A stretch of DNA of 64,000 nt, taken from SIG607 sp045601805. GTDB taxonomy: Bacteria > Bacillota > Clostridia > Oscillospirales > Acutalibacteraceae. The stretch lies in assembly GCA_045601805.1 (NCBI GenBank), contig JAZSAJ010000025.1, positions 25,689 through 89,688 on the forward strand, given 5' to 3'. Positions 21,239-29,117 of this stretch are shown one piece after another (position 1 is the stretch's first letter; each line of letters starts with the position of its first letter). The translations under genes and the position numbers were made by a program. Below the pieces are notes generated by a model, which worked only from the letters and a program-made list of their open reading frames with translations, was not told the origin of the DNA and did no database searches.

Positions 21239-23245
21239 ATGAAAATTGCACTAACAGGAAACCCGAATTCAGGCAAAACCACAATGTATAATGCCTTAAC
21301 GGGCCGCAACGAAAAGGTTGGAAACTGGGCCGGCGTTACGGTTGACAAAAAAGAACACGCCGTAAAAAAGGCATTTGCAGGGGCAACACAAATTACCGCT
21401 GTTGACCTGCCGGGCGCTTATTCTATGTCGCCCTTTACAAGCGAAGAAAGTATTACAAGTTCTTATGTGAAAGACGAAAACCCCGATGTTATTATTAACA
21501 TTGTAGATGCCGACAATTTAAGCCGCAGTTTGTTTTTTACTACCCAGCTTTTAGAACTTGGCGTTCCAATGGTTGTTGCTTTAAACAAAAGCGATATTAG
21601 CACCAAAAAAGGCAACAAAATTGATATAGAATTATTATCAAAAAAACTTGGTTGCCCTGTTGTAAAAACCGTTTCTACATCTAACCGCGGTTTAAAGCAA
21701 CTTATTGAAACCGCTATTACACAAGCGGGCAAAACCCAAACCGCACCTTACATAGAAAAAGATGTTGATTTAACCAACAAAGAGGCGGTTAATTTGGCCG
21801 ACCGCAAACGGTTTAATTTTGTAAACGACCTTGTAAAACAGGTTGAAAAACGCAAGGTTTTAACCAACCAAAAAAATGTTGGCGATAAAATAGATGATAT
21901 TCTTACAAACAAGTGGCTTGGTATACCCATTTTTGCCGCCGTTATGTTTTTGGTGTTTTATATTTCGCAAACCACGCTTGGCACTTGGATTGCCGAGGGT
22001 GTAGAGGTTGGAGGCACCTTTATTCCGGGTCTTGTACCGCTTCTTGAAATTTTTCAAAACTGGGTGGGCGGACTGTTAGAAAATGCCAACCCCTTAATTT
22101 CGGCAATTTTGGTTGACGGTGTTATTGGCGGTGTTGTTGCCGTTGTTGGTTTTTTACCGCTTGTTATGGTAATGTATTTTCTTATTGCGCTTTTAGAAGA
22201 CTGCGGATATATGTCGCGCGCGGCGGTTGTTCTTGACCCCATTTTTAAAAGAGTTGGGCTTTCGGGAAAATCGGTTATTCCTTTTGTTATTACCGTTGGC
22301 TGTGCTGTTCCCGGTATTATGGCAAGCCGAACAATTAAAAACGAACGCGAACGAAAAGCAACTGCAATGCTTGCACCCTTTATGCCTTGCGGCGCAAAAA
22401 TTCCGGTTATTGCGTTATTTGCAGGCGCATTTTTTGAAGATGCTTGGTGGGTTAGCGCGTTAATGTATTTTGCAGGAATTGCCCTTATTTTTATTGGCGC
22501 TTTGCTTATTAACCTAATTACAGGTTACAACGCAAAAAAATCGTACTTTGTTATTGAACTGCCCGAATACAAAGTTCCGTCTTTTTGGGGCGCGTTTAAA
22601 TCTATGTGCAGCCGCGGTTGGGCTTACATTGTAAAGGCAGCCACAATAATTTTGCTTTGCAATATGGCGGTACAGCTTATGCAAACATTTAATTGGAGTT
22701 TTACCGTTGCCGAAAGTGCCGACACTTCAATTTTGGCGTCGCTTGCCACTCCATTTGCTTATTTGCTTTACCCAATTGTTGGCGTTCTTTCGTGGCAGTT
22801 GGCGGCAGCCGCAATTACCGGTTTTATTGCAAAAGAAAATGTTGTTGGTACTTTGGCAGTTTGCTTTGTTGGGCTTGAAAACCTTATTGACACCGAAGAA
22901 CTTGCTCTTTTAGAGGGCGCAGGCACAGAGGTTGCCGGTATTATGGCAATAACAAAGGTTGCGGCTTTGGCTTACCTTATGTTTAACCTTTATACTCCGC
23001 CTTGCTTTGCGGCAATTGGCGCAATGAACGCCGAAATGAAAAGCGCAAAATGGCTTTTTGGCGGAATTGGTTTACAACTTGCCGTTGGTTACACTGTAGC
23101 ATTTTTGGTTTATACCATTGGCACAATTATTGTTGGCGGTACGCTTAATATTGGCGCAGCAATTATGGGACTTATTGCTGTTTTGGTTATGGCTGCGGCG
23201 GTAGTAGGTATAAGTGTTAAAAACAAAAAGAAAATAGCAGAATAG
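21239..23245 (+). CDS. feoB: Ferrous iron transporter FeoB
   Basis: 668-residue Fe(II) transporter of the inner membrane. The N-terminal G domain has GNPNSGKTTMYNALTG (G1, 7-22), VDLPGAYSM (G3) and ALNKSDI (G4). The membrane part from about 225 has the two gate regions, including VGCAVPGIMASRTIKNERER with AMLAPFMPCGAKIPVIALFA (about 357-395) and the later ITGFIAKENVVGTLAVCF. Length is shorter than E. coli FeoB (773 aa), as in Clostridia with small GDI regions. The ATG follows AAAGGGG. It belongs to the feoA-feoB-Cys-rich unit under the DtxR-type boxes. Confidence 0.97.
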   Translation: MKIALTGNPNSGKTTMYNALTGRNEKVGNWAGVTVDKKEHAVKKAFAGATQITAVDLPGAYSMSPFTSEESITSSYVKDENPDVIINIVDADNLSRSLFFTTQLLELGVPMVVALNKSDISTKKGNKIDIELLSKKLGCPVVKTVSTSNRGLKQLIETAITQAGKTQTAPYIEKDVDLTNKEAVNLADRKRFNFVNDLVKQVEKRKVLTNQKNVGDKIDDILTNKWLGIPIFAAVMFLVFYISQTTLGTWIAEGVEVGGTFIPGLVPLLEIFQNWVGGLLENANPLISAILVDGVIGGVVAVVGFLPLVMVMYFLIALLEDCGYMSRAAVVLDPIFKRVGLSGKSVIPFVITVGCAVPGIMASRTIKNERERKATAMLAPFMPCGAKIPVIALFAGAFFEDAWWVSALMYFAGIALIFIGALLINLITGYNAKKSYFVIELPEYKVPSFWGAFKSMCSRGWAYIVKAATIILLCNMAVQLMQTFNWSFTVAESADTSILASLATPFAYLLYPIVGVLSWQLAAAAITGFIAKENVVGTLAVCFVGLENLIDTEELALLEGAGTEVAGIMAITKVAALAYLMFNLYTPPCFAAIGAMNAEMKSAKWLFGGIGLQLAVGYTVAFLVYTIGTIIVGGTLNIGAAIMGLIAVLVMAAAVVGISVKNKKKIAE

Positions 23246-23253
23246 GATTTTTT

Positions 23254-23433
23254 ATGGAAGACATAATTGTTATTTTAATATTGGTTTTTATTGCGGCGGC
23301 TATTGTTTTTTACCTTTTGCGCGCAAAACGGCGCGGCGAAAAATGTGTTGGCTGCCCTTACGCAAAAAATTGCAATAAAAACTGCAATAAACAAAAAAAA
23401 GAAAATAAATCTATCACCAAACGAACAAAATAA
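23254..23433 (+). CDS. FeoB-associated Cys-rich membrane protein
   Basis: 59 residues: an N-terminal membrane helix (MEDIIVILILVFIAAAIVFYLL), then a basic segment and a Cys cluster CVGCPYAKNCNKNC. This is the typical small companion found downstream of feoB in Firmicutes; the C-x2-C..C-x3-C arrangement suggests metal handling at the membrane. It starts 8 bp after feoB, so it is cotranscribed; a strong terminator follows. Confidence 0.88.
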   Translation: MEDIIVILILVFIAAAIVFYLLRAKRRGEKCVGCPYAKNCNKNCNKQKKENKSITKRTK

Positions 23434-23470
23434 AAAACTCTCTGCTGAAATTCAGCAGAGAGTTTTTTTA
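23432..23470 (+). terminator. Terminator of the feo operon
   Basis: Arms of 18 nt around ACTCTCTGCTGAA / TTCAGCAGAGAGT with T7; it also lies at the 3' end of the leftward RHH gene. Confidence 0.9.
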
Positions 23471-23668
23471 CTTGCGAGTAGGTTTTACATTTGATGCAGG
23501 ATTTATATTTCCGTTAATAGCACCGTTGGCTTCTTCAAAAGCGTTGATGTTTTCTCTTATTAAAACAAGCACTTGACTGTTTACACTTCTTCCTTCGTAA
23601 TCTGCGATGTATGAAATTTTATTTAACATTTCTTCTTCAATTCTAATTGAAACACTTTTAATAGCCAT
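23468..23668 (-). CDS. Arc/CopG-like ribbon-helix-helix protein
   Basis: 66 residues. IKSVSIRIEEEMLNKISYIA (beta strand and first helix), then DYEGRSVNSQVLVLIRENIN (second helix), is a ribbon-helix-helix DNA-binding fold; the Gly/Asn-rich tail is probably disordered. It is divergent from a SLOG-fold gene with a perfect 23-bp palindrome between them at 23682-23704, a probable operator. RHH proteins of this size are often antitoxins or plasmid/phage repressors, but no toxin is recognisable here. Confidence 0.85.
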   Translation of the reverse strand: MAIKSVSIRIEEEMLNKISYIADYEGRSVNSQVLVLIRENINAFEEANGAINGNINPASNVKPTRK

Positions 23669-23681
23669 AATTTCACCTCAT

Positions 23682-23704
23682 AATAAATATATTGTATATT
23701 TATT
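23682..23704. promoter_or_regulatory. Palindrome between RHH and SLOG genes
   Basis: Perfect 10-bp arms AATAAATATA and TATATTTATT around TTG. A weaker second element, GATATAC-G-GTATATT, follows at about 23737-23751. Confidence 0.6.
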
Positions 23705-23775
23705 TTGGCTGTATTATGTGTTATAATGTTGAAAATAGATATACGGTATATTCGTTATTTTTTTGGAGAGAGATT

Positions 23776-24246
23776 ATGAAAACAAATACCTGTTGTTTTT
23801 TTGGGCACAGAACAATAAACGAAACCAAGAAACTAAAATTAAAACTTATTGAAACAATAGAAAAATTAATTGTGGAAAAAGAAGTTGATACTTTTCTTTT
23901 TGGAAGCAAGAGCCGATTCAATAGTTTATGCCTTGAAACAGTAACCGCACTAAAAGAAAAATACCCTAACATAAAACGAATTTATGTTAGAGCAGAATAT
24001 CCTTATATAAGTGAGCTTTATAAAAACTACTTGCTTGAAAGCTACGAGTATACCTATTACCCTGAAAAGATAATAAACTCGGGCAGAGCCGCATACATAA
24101 AGCGCAACTATGAAATGATAGAAAACAGCCAATTTTGCATTGTTTATTACGATGAACATTTGTCCCCTACCACGCGCAAAAGCGGCACAAAAATAGCCCT
24201 TGATTACGCTTTAAAGAAAGGTAAAAAAATTATTAGGATATTATAA
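23776..24246 (+). CDS. SLOG-fold protein, DUF1273/YpsA-like
   Basis: 156 residues. TCCFFGHRTINETKKLKLKL near the start replaces the family's CxFTGHR, LFGSKSRFNSLCLETVTALK is the middle Rossmann segment, and the C-terminal TRKSGTKIALDYALKKGKKI is the SGT..A...A nucleotide-binding motif. SLOG proteins bind nucleotides or their derivatives and recur in conflict and mobile-element settings. The ATG at 23776 follows GGAGAGAG. It lies between the RHH regulator and a second SLOG gene in opposite orientation, next to the replication origin. Confidence 0.78.
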   Translation: MKTNTCCFFGHRTINETKKLKLKLIETIEKLIVEKEVDTFLFGSKSRFNSLCLETVTALKEKYPNIKRIYVRAEYPYISELYKNYLLESYEYTYYPEKIINSGRAAYIKRNYEMIENSQFCIVYYDEHLSPTTRKSGTKIALDYALKKGKKIIRIL

Positions 24247-24337
24247 GTTAAAAATGGTTTTGGTTTTATATCCAGCAGAAAAATTTTTAATTGTATAAAA
24301 AACGGCATGGTGTTTTTTAACACTGCGCCTAAACTTT

Positions 24338-24673
24338 TTATTTATTAAGCACAAACACGCGGATTGGGTGGTTTTGTTTTTTGCATTTGTCTATTACATA
24401 TTTGGTGCCGCGGCTTTGTTTATCCCAAAAAGCAAAAATTATATCGCTTTTTTCAATTATTATATCGTTTCTTTTTAATGGCGCAACTTTCCCGTATGTA
24501 TCGTAATCGGGCAAAATTTCGGTTAACTTTATATTGTTTTTAAGGGCGTATTCACGGGCGCAGGTGTCTACACCTTTTGCGCCTCCGCTTACTATTTCGG
24601 TTACTTCTGTATCTTTTAAAAAATAGCCAACATCTACAAAAAGCGTACGCGAACCAATTATTCCTATTTTCAT
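24338..24673 (-). CDS. SLOG-fold protein, DUF2493/YspA-like
   Basis: 111 residues. MKIGIIGSRTLFVDVGYFLK, VTEIVSGGAKGVDTCAREYA (glycine-rich nucleotide loop) and IIIEKSDIIFAFWDKQSRGT then KYVIDKCKKQNHPIRVFVLN follow the YspA/DUF2493 layout with GSR, GGAKGVD and SRGT motifs. It likely binds a nucleotide-like ligand; the function is unknown. The start at 24673 is supported by GGAAGTGA upstream. It is convergent with the other SLOG gene and divergent from dnaA. Confidence 0.8.
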   Translation of the reverse strand: MKIGIIGSRTLFVDVGYFLKDTEVTEIVSGGAKGVDTCAREYALKNNIKLTEILPDYDTYGKVAPLKRNDIIIEKSDIIFAFWDKQSRGTKYVIDKCKKQNHPIRVFVLNK

Positions 24674-24728
24674 TTTATCACTTCCGTTTTTTATTTTACC
24701 TTTAGTTTTGCTTTTTTGCAAGTTTTTT

Positions 24729-24764
24729 ATATATATTTATATATATTATAAATAATATATTGAA
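24729..24764. other. AT-only tract upstream of dnaA, possible DUE
   Basis: About 35 bp of almost pure A/T (TATATATATTTATATATAT style) directly before the dnaA promoter, suitable as an unwinding element of oriC. Assignment rests on composition and position only. Confidence 0.4.
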
Positions 24765-24788
24765 TTTTTAAAAACTGTATGCTATAAT
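24760..24788 (+). promoter_or_regulatory. Promoter of dnaA
   Basis: TTGAAT (24760-24765) and TATAAT (24783-24788), 17 bp apart; the leader to the start codon is about 115 nt. Confidence 0.7.
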
Positions 24789-24910
24789 ATACTTGTTATT
24801 TTGTCTTTACGCGGTTTTTGTTGTCTTTTAATAAATTTCTTTAATTGTTTTAAAACTTTTAACACAGCGTGTTTTTTACAATATTTTAGCAATATGAAAG
24901 GAAGTTTAAT

Positions 24911-26239
24911 ATGAAAATTGATTCTCCTGCTGATATTTGGGCAGTTGTTTGCGAAGAACTTAAAAAGCAAATTACCGAAATTTCTTTTAATGTTTGGCTT
25001 AAAGATTTAAAGCCGGTTGAAATGCGACAGGGTGAATTTGTTTTAAGCATTTATTCGGAATATAAAAAACAAATTGTTGAATCTAACTATTTAAGCATTA
25101 TAAAAAAGGTTTTTGAAAATTTAATGGGAATAGAAATGGATGTTGTTATTTTGGTTTCTGATGAAAACGGCCAAATTGTTGAAAACAAACCGCTTCCTTT
25201 AAACCCCTTTGAATCGGAATTTACCTTCGATAATTTTATTGTTGGTTCAACAAACCGTTTTGCACACGCCGCCGCAATGGCTATTGCCGATAACCCAAGT
25301 GTTATTTATAACCCTTTGGTTATTTACGGCCGAAGCGGTGTTGGTAAAACCCACCTTTTGTTTGCTATTAAAAACCATATTCAAAAGAAACACCCCGAAA
25401 AAAGAATTGAATATATTAGGTGCGAAGATTTTACTAACCAACTTATTTCGGCTTTGCACGAAGGTAAACTTGGTTCTACCGGCGATATGAATGCTTTTCG
25501 CAACCGTTTTCGCAATACCGATGTTCTTTTGATGGACGATATTCAGTTTATTGCAGGTAAAGAATCTACGCAGGAAGAATTTTTTAACACCTTTAATTCA
25601 CTTTACCAACAGCAAAAACAAATTGTTGTTACCTGTGACCGTCCGCCCAAAGATATTAAAAGTTTGGACGACCGTTTGCGTTCCCGTTTTGAAGGCGGTT
25701 TAGTTGCCGATATTATTCCGCCAGATTTTGAAACCAAAGTTGGTATTCTTTTAAAGAAAGCACAGCAACTTAACATTAAAATTCCCGATAACATTATTTA
25801 TTACATAGCCGAACACATTCAAGATAACACAAGACAGCTTGAGGGTGTTATTAAAAAAATTCAGGCGCTTGTTTTTATTGAACAAAAAGTTCCAACCCTT
25901 TCGGCTGTTCAAGGTTTCATAAAAGAGGTTGTTTCGGACACAAGACCTGAACCAATTAAGGTTGAACAAATTATTTCGGAAGTTGCAAGAACCTATAACA
26001 TTAGCGAAAATGACATTTTATCTTCAAGAAGAACTGCCGAACTTGTAAAGGCGCGTCAGGTTGCAATGTATATTGCGCGTGAAACCACCGAACTACCTTA
26101 TAACGCTATTGGCGAAGCGTTTGGTAAAAACCACACAACCGTTCTTTACACCGAAAAGAAGGTTAAAGAAATGATGAAAAACGACCCAAGCGAAAAAACA
26201 ATTATTGAAGATATTATTAAAAACTTAAAAGCAGAATAA
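24911..26239 (+). CDS. dnaA: Chromosomal replication initiator DnaA
   Basis: 442 residues. Domain I (1-75, including IWAVVCEELKKQITEISFNVW), short linker, then AAA+ domain with GRSGVGKTHLLFAI (Walker A, about 140), VLLMDDIQFIAGKE (Walker B, about 204) and SRFEGGLVADI (arginine finger region). Domain IV spans about 340-442, with SSRRTAELVKARQVAMYIAR. The DNA-contact signature reads AFGKNHTTV (G405 K406 N407 H408) where most bacteria have FGGRDHTTV, so one residue is missing and Asp is replaced by Asn. AAAGGAAG precedes the ATG. It is first of the conserved origin operon and followed by box-like repeats. Confidence 0.98.
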   Translation: MKIDSPADIWAVVCEELKKQITEISFNVWLKDLKPVEMRQGEFVLSIYSEYKKQIVESNYLSIIKKVFENLMGIEMDVVILVSDENGQIVENKPLPLNPFESEFTFDNFIVGSTNRFAHAAAMAIADNPSVIYNPLVIYGRSGVGKTHLLFAIKNHIQKKHPEKRIEYIRCEDFTNQLISALHEGKLGSTGDMNAFRNRFRNTDVLLMDDIQFIAGKESTQEEFFNTFNSLYQQQKQIVVTCDRPPKDIKSLDDRLRSRFEGGLVADIIPPDFETKVGILLKKAQQLNIKIPDNIIYYIAEHIQDNTRQLEGVIKKIQALVFIEQKVPTLSAVQGFIKEVVSDTRPEPIKVEQIISEVARTYNISENDILSSRRTAELVKARQVAMYIARETTELPYNAIGEAFGKNHTTVLYTEKKVKEMMKNDPSEKTIIEDIIKNLKAE

Positions 26240-26469
26240 GTTATGAACACAATTAACAATAATTAACAATTTTTTTATTAACACCGTGTTCAAAACCATT
26301 TTTTTTTAAAAGTTATAAACAAGTTTTTATTTTTGTTATAAACACTGTTTTTCCTTTGTTTATATATGTTTAAGTTGGTTTTTAACAAAACTGACAATAC
26401 CTAATACTACTGCTTATATTTTTAGTTTTTATTTTAAAAGTGCGTTTTTTTGAAAGGATGAAAAAAATT
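26240..26469. other. dnaA-dnaN intergenic region, part of oriC
   Basis: 230 bp, AT-rich and gene-free. It contains nonamers related to the DnaA box but not canonical: TTATGAACA (26241-26249), TTATAAACA (26313-26321 and 26336-26344) and the inverted ATATAAACA (26365-26357). I see no TTATCCACA here. Position between dnaA and dnaN is a usual oriC site in Firmicutes. Confidence 0.65.
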
Positions 26470-27570
26470 ATGATTTTTACAGTTGAAAGAGAAGCGTTTT
26501 TAGAAGCCGTAACAAAACTAAGCCGTATTGTTACAAACAAAACTGCTTACCCTGTGCTTGAGGGTATTTATCTTGCTGCAAAACAGGGAAAACTTACCCT
26601 TATTTCTTATAACTTAGAAATGAGTTTAAAGAAAGAAATTTATGCAAGAACAGAAGAAGACGGTGAAATTGTGCTTTCGGCACGGCTTCTTGGCGATATT
26701 TTAAGAAGATTAAACGGCCCTACAGTTTCAGTAAAGGTTGATGAAAACAAAAATTGCAATATTTCGGCTGCAAATGCAGTTTTTGATATTTTAACAATGG
26801 ATGCCCGTGATTTTCCCGAAGTTCCGTCTTTTTCTACAGGAAAGGTTTTGAATTTAAAGGGAAAAGAACTTATTGAAATGACAAATAAAACTTCCTTTGC
26901 CGTTGCTCCGGTTGAAGGAACACGCCCAATTTTAATGGGTGTTAAGGTTTCGGTAAAAGACGGAGTTTTAAAATTTGTTGCTATTGACGGTTTCCGTTTG
27001 GCAATTAAAAAAATTAAAATTGAAAACACCGAAGATATGGAATTTGTAATTTCGGGCAAAAACCTTATGGAAATTATTCGCCTTATTACAAACGAAGAAG
27101 AAAATGTTCCCATTGTTGTTGGAAATAAAATGATTTCGTTTAACTCTGACGGTTATTCTTTAATTTGCCGTTTAATGGAAGGTGAATTTGTAAACTACAA
27201 AAAAACCATTCCAGAAAGTTATAAACAAAAAATTGTTGTTAAGGTTAATGACATTTTAAAAATATTTGACCGTATTTCTCTTTTAATTAACGATTCTTTT
27301 TCAACACCTGTTCGTTGTTTAATTGGTGAAGAACAAATTACATTTAACTGTTCTACTTCGGTTGGACGCGTTACCGAAACTTACGAAAGCGATTTAGAGG
27401 GTGAGCCTTTTGAAATTGGTCTTTCTTCGCGTTATTTAACCGAAGCATTAAAAGCGGTTGATGACGATATGGTACAGATTAAATTTGATTTTTCTAAACA
27501 GGGCGTTGTTATTGAACCGCTTCAGAGTGATGACTATATGTATATGGTAATGCCAATGAGGTTAAAGTAA
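26470..27570 (+). CDS. dnaN: DNA polymerase III beta subunit (sliding clamp)
   Basis: 366 residues, the usual clamp length. It begins MIFTVEREAFLEAVTKLSRI, has TKTAYPVLEGI-type N-terminal sequence, TKTSFAVAPVEGTRPILMGV in the middle and the conserved C-terminal VIEPLQSDDYMYMVMPMRLK. It forms the ring that tethers polymerase III. ATG 26470 is chosen because it gives the family N-terminus; AAAGGATG lies about 10 nt upstream, while the in-frame ATG at 26458 overlaps that site. The stop overlaps the start of the next gene (TAATG). Confidence 0.97.
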   Translation: MIFTVEREAFLEAVTKLSRIVTNKTAYPVLEGIYLAAKQGKLTLISYNLEMSLKKEIYARTEEDGEIVLSARLLGDILRRLNGPTVSVKVDENKNCNISAANAVFDILTMDARDFPEVPSFSTGKVLNLKGKELIEMTNKTSFAVAPVEGTRPILMGVKVSVKDGVLKFVAIDGFRLAIKKIKIENTEDMEFVISGKNLMEIIRLITNEEENVPIVVGNKMISFNSDGYSLICRLMEGEFVNYKKTIPESYKQKIVVKVNDILKIFDRISLLINDSFSTPVRCLIGEEQITFNCSTSVGRVTETYESDLEGEPFEIGLSSRYLTEALKAVDDDMVQIKFDFSKQGVVIEPLQSDDYMYMVMPMRLK

Positions 27571-27782
27571 TGCAAATAAAAATTAAGGAAGAATTTATTC
27601 GCCTTGATTCGCTTTTAAAACTTTCAAATTTGGTAAACACAGGCGGTCACGCAAAGGTTGTTATTCAAAACGGCGAAGTTTTGGTTAACGGAACTGTTTG
27701 CACAATGCGCGGTAAAAAAATTAGAAACGGCGATATTTGTGAATTTAACGGCGAAGAAATAACTGTTAAAAATGAAAGTTAA
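27570..27782 (+). CDS. yaaA: S4-domain RNA-binding protein YaaA
   Basis: 70 residues, one S4 domain: EEFIRLDSLLKLSNLVNTGG, HAKVVIQNGEVLVNGTVCTM then RGKKIRNGDICEFNGEEITV. It is the small protein always placed between dnaN and recF in Firmicutes, with a presumed ribosomal RNA-binding role (RlbA/YaaA). It overlaps dnaN by 1 nt and recF by 11 nt, so translation of all three is coupled. Confidence 0.93.
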   Translation: MQIKIKEEFIRLDSLLKLSNLVNTGGHAKVVIQNGEVLVNGTVCTMRGKKIRNGDICEFNGEEITVKNES

Positions 27783-28839
27783 CAAATTAACTCTTCAAAA
27801 TTTCAGAAACATAAAAAACAGCGTTTTTTTACCAAACCAAGAAATGAATGTTATTTGCGGTGAAAACGCACAGGGAAAAACAAATTTAATAGAGGCAATT
27901 TGGCTTTTTACTGGCGCTAAAAGTTTTAGGGGAAATAAAGATTTTGAACTTGTTGAATTTAATGAAAATGCAGCAAAATTAAAACTTTCTTTTACCGCAA
28001 AAGGAATTGAAAAGGACGCCGAAATTGTAATTGACCAAAAAAGAAACGCATATTTAAACGGTAAAAAATTGCCGTCCGCGTCGCGTTTTTCGGGTGAATT
28101 TTGCGCAATTATTTTTTCGCCCGATGATATTATGCTTGTAAACGGAAGTCCGGCTGAAAGAAGACGGTTTTTAGATATTGCAATTTCACAGGTTTATCCA
28201 AATTATGTTTCTAATTTGCGAAAATACACAAGGGCGGTAAGCCAGCGTAACGCAATTTTAAAAGAAATTAAAAACGGAAACAAAATGGTTTCTATGCTTT
28301 CTTTTTTTGAAGAAGAAATTGCCCAAAACGGCGAAGAAATTATAAAGTACAGAACTAAATATATTGAACTAATAAAACCTTTTTTAAAAGAAACCTATAA
28401 AGGAATTTCGGAAAGCCGAGAAGAATTTGATATAGAATACAATTTTTCGTGTGAAAAAGGGTATTTAAGGGAAGCGCTTATAAAAAGCCGTGAAAAAGAT
28501 ATTTTTTCTTGCACAACAAGTGTTGGACCCCACCGCGACGATTTGCTTTTTAAAATAAACGGAAATTCGGTTAAAGAATTTGGTTCGCAAGGGCAAAAAC
28601 GAAGTGTGGCGCTGTCGCTTAAACTTTCACAGGCAGAAGTATTAAAAAGTGTAACAGGCGAAATTCCCGTTGCGCTTTTAGACGATGTTATGAGCGAACT
28701 TGACCCAAACCGCCAAGATTATGTTTTAAACCACATTAAAGGGTGGCAGGTGTTTATAACCTGCTGTGACCCAAGCAACACAAAAAACCTAAACGAAGGT
28801 AAAATTTTTAGTATTAAAGACGGAAGAATTGAAGAATAA
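27772..28839 (+). CDS. recF: DNA replication and repair protein RecF
   Basis: 355 residues, an SMC-like ATPase that helps load RecA at gaps. VNKLTLQNFRNIKNSVF start, CGENAQGKTNLIEAIWLFTG (Walker A, about 30-49), FSPDDIMLVNGSPAERRRFL (characteristic RecF segment), GSQGQKRSVALSLKLSQAEV (ABC signature, about 268) and PVALLDDVMSELDPNRQDYV (Walker B, about 300). The start overlaps yaaA; AAAAATGAAAG context. It is directly followed by remB without gap. Confidence 0.96.
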   Translation: MKVNKLTLQNFRNIKNSVFLPNQEMNVICGENAQGKTNLIEAIWLFTGAKSFRGNKDFELVEFNENAAKLKLSFTAKGIEKDAEIVIDQKRNAYLNGKKLPSASRFSGEFCAIIFSPDDIMLVNGSPAERRRFLDIAISQVYPNYVSNLRKYTRAVSQRNAILKEIKNGNKMVSMLSFFEEEIAQNGEEIIKYRTKYIELIKPFLKETYKGISESREEFDIEYNFSCEKGYLREALIKSREKDIFSCTTSVGPHRDDLLFKINGNSVKEFGSQGQKRSVALSLKLSQAEVLKSVTGEIPVALLDDVMSELDPNRQDYVLNHIKGWQVFITCCDPSNTKNLNEGKIFSIKDGRIEE

Positions 28840-29094
28840 ATGTATATTCACATTGGTCAAGAAACTGTTATTAAAAAAAGCGAAATAGTTGGTATTTTTG
28901 ATTTAGACAATACCACGGTAATGGCAAAAACACGCGACTTTTTAAACAAAGCCGAAAAAAAGGGACAGGTAAAGACGGTTAGTTACGAATTACCTAAAAC
29001 TTTTATTGTTTGTGAAAAAAACGGAAAAAGAACGGTTTATATAACCCCTATTTCTACCGCTACTTTATTAAAAAGAAACGAAACAAGTATTTAA
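28840..29094 (+). CDS. remB: DUF370 / extracellular matrix regulator RemB-like
   Basis: 84 residues: MYIHIGQETVIKKSEIVGIF, DLDNTTVMAKTRDFLNKAEK then VKTVSYELPKTFIVCEKNGK and RTVYITPISTATLLKR. DUF370 proteins (RemA/RemB) bind DNA as ring-like assemblies and, in Bacillus, control matrix genes; RemB lies at this position in many Firmicutes. The start codon follows the recF stop immediately. Confidence 0.92.
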   Translation: MYIHIGQETVIKKSEIVGIFDLDNTTVMAKTRDFLNKAEKKGQVKTVSYELPKTFIVCEKNGKRTVYITPISTATLLKRNETSI

Positions 29095-29117
29095 AACTCA
29101 GAAGAGAGGAAACTTAT

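Noticed and set aside
23468..24246. Toxin-antitoxin pair formed by the RHH and SLOG genes
   Set aside because: They are divergent rather than an operon and the SLOG protein shows no toxin motif; a repressor-target link is the most that can be said.
26640..27113. 157-codon minus-strand frame inside dnaN
   Set aside because: Antisense to a universally conserved gene, Ser/Phe-rich, no start signals.
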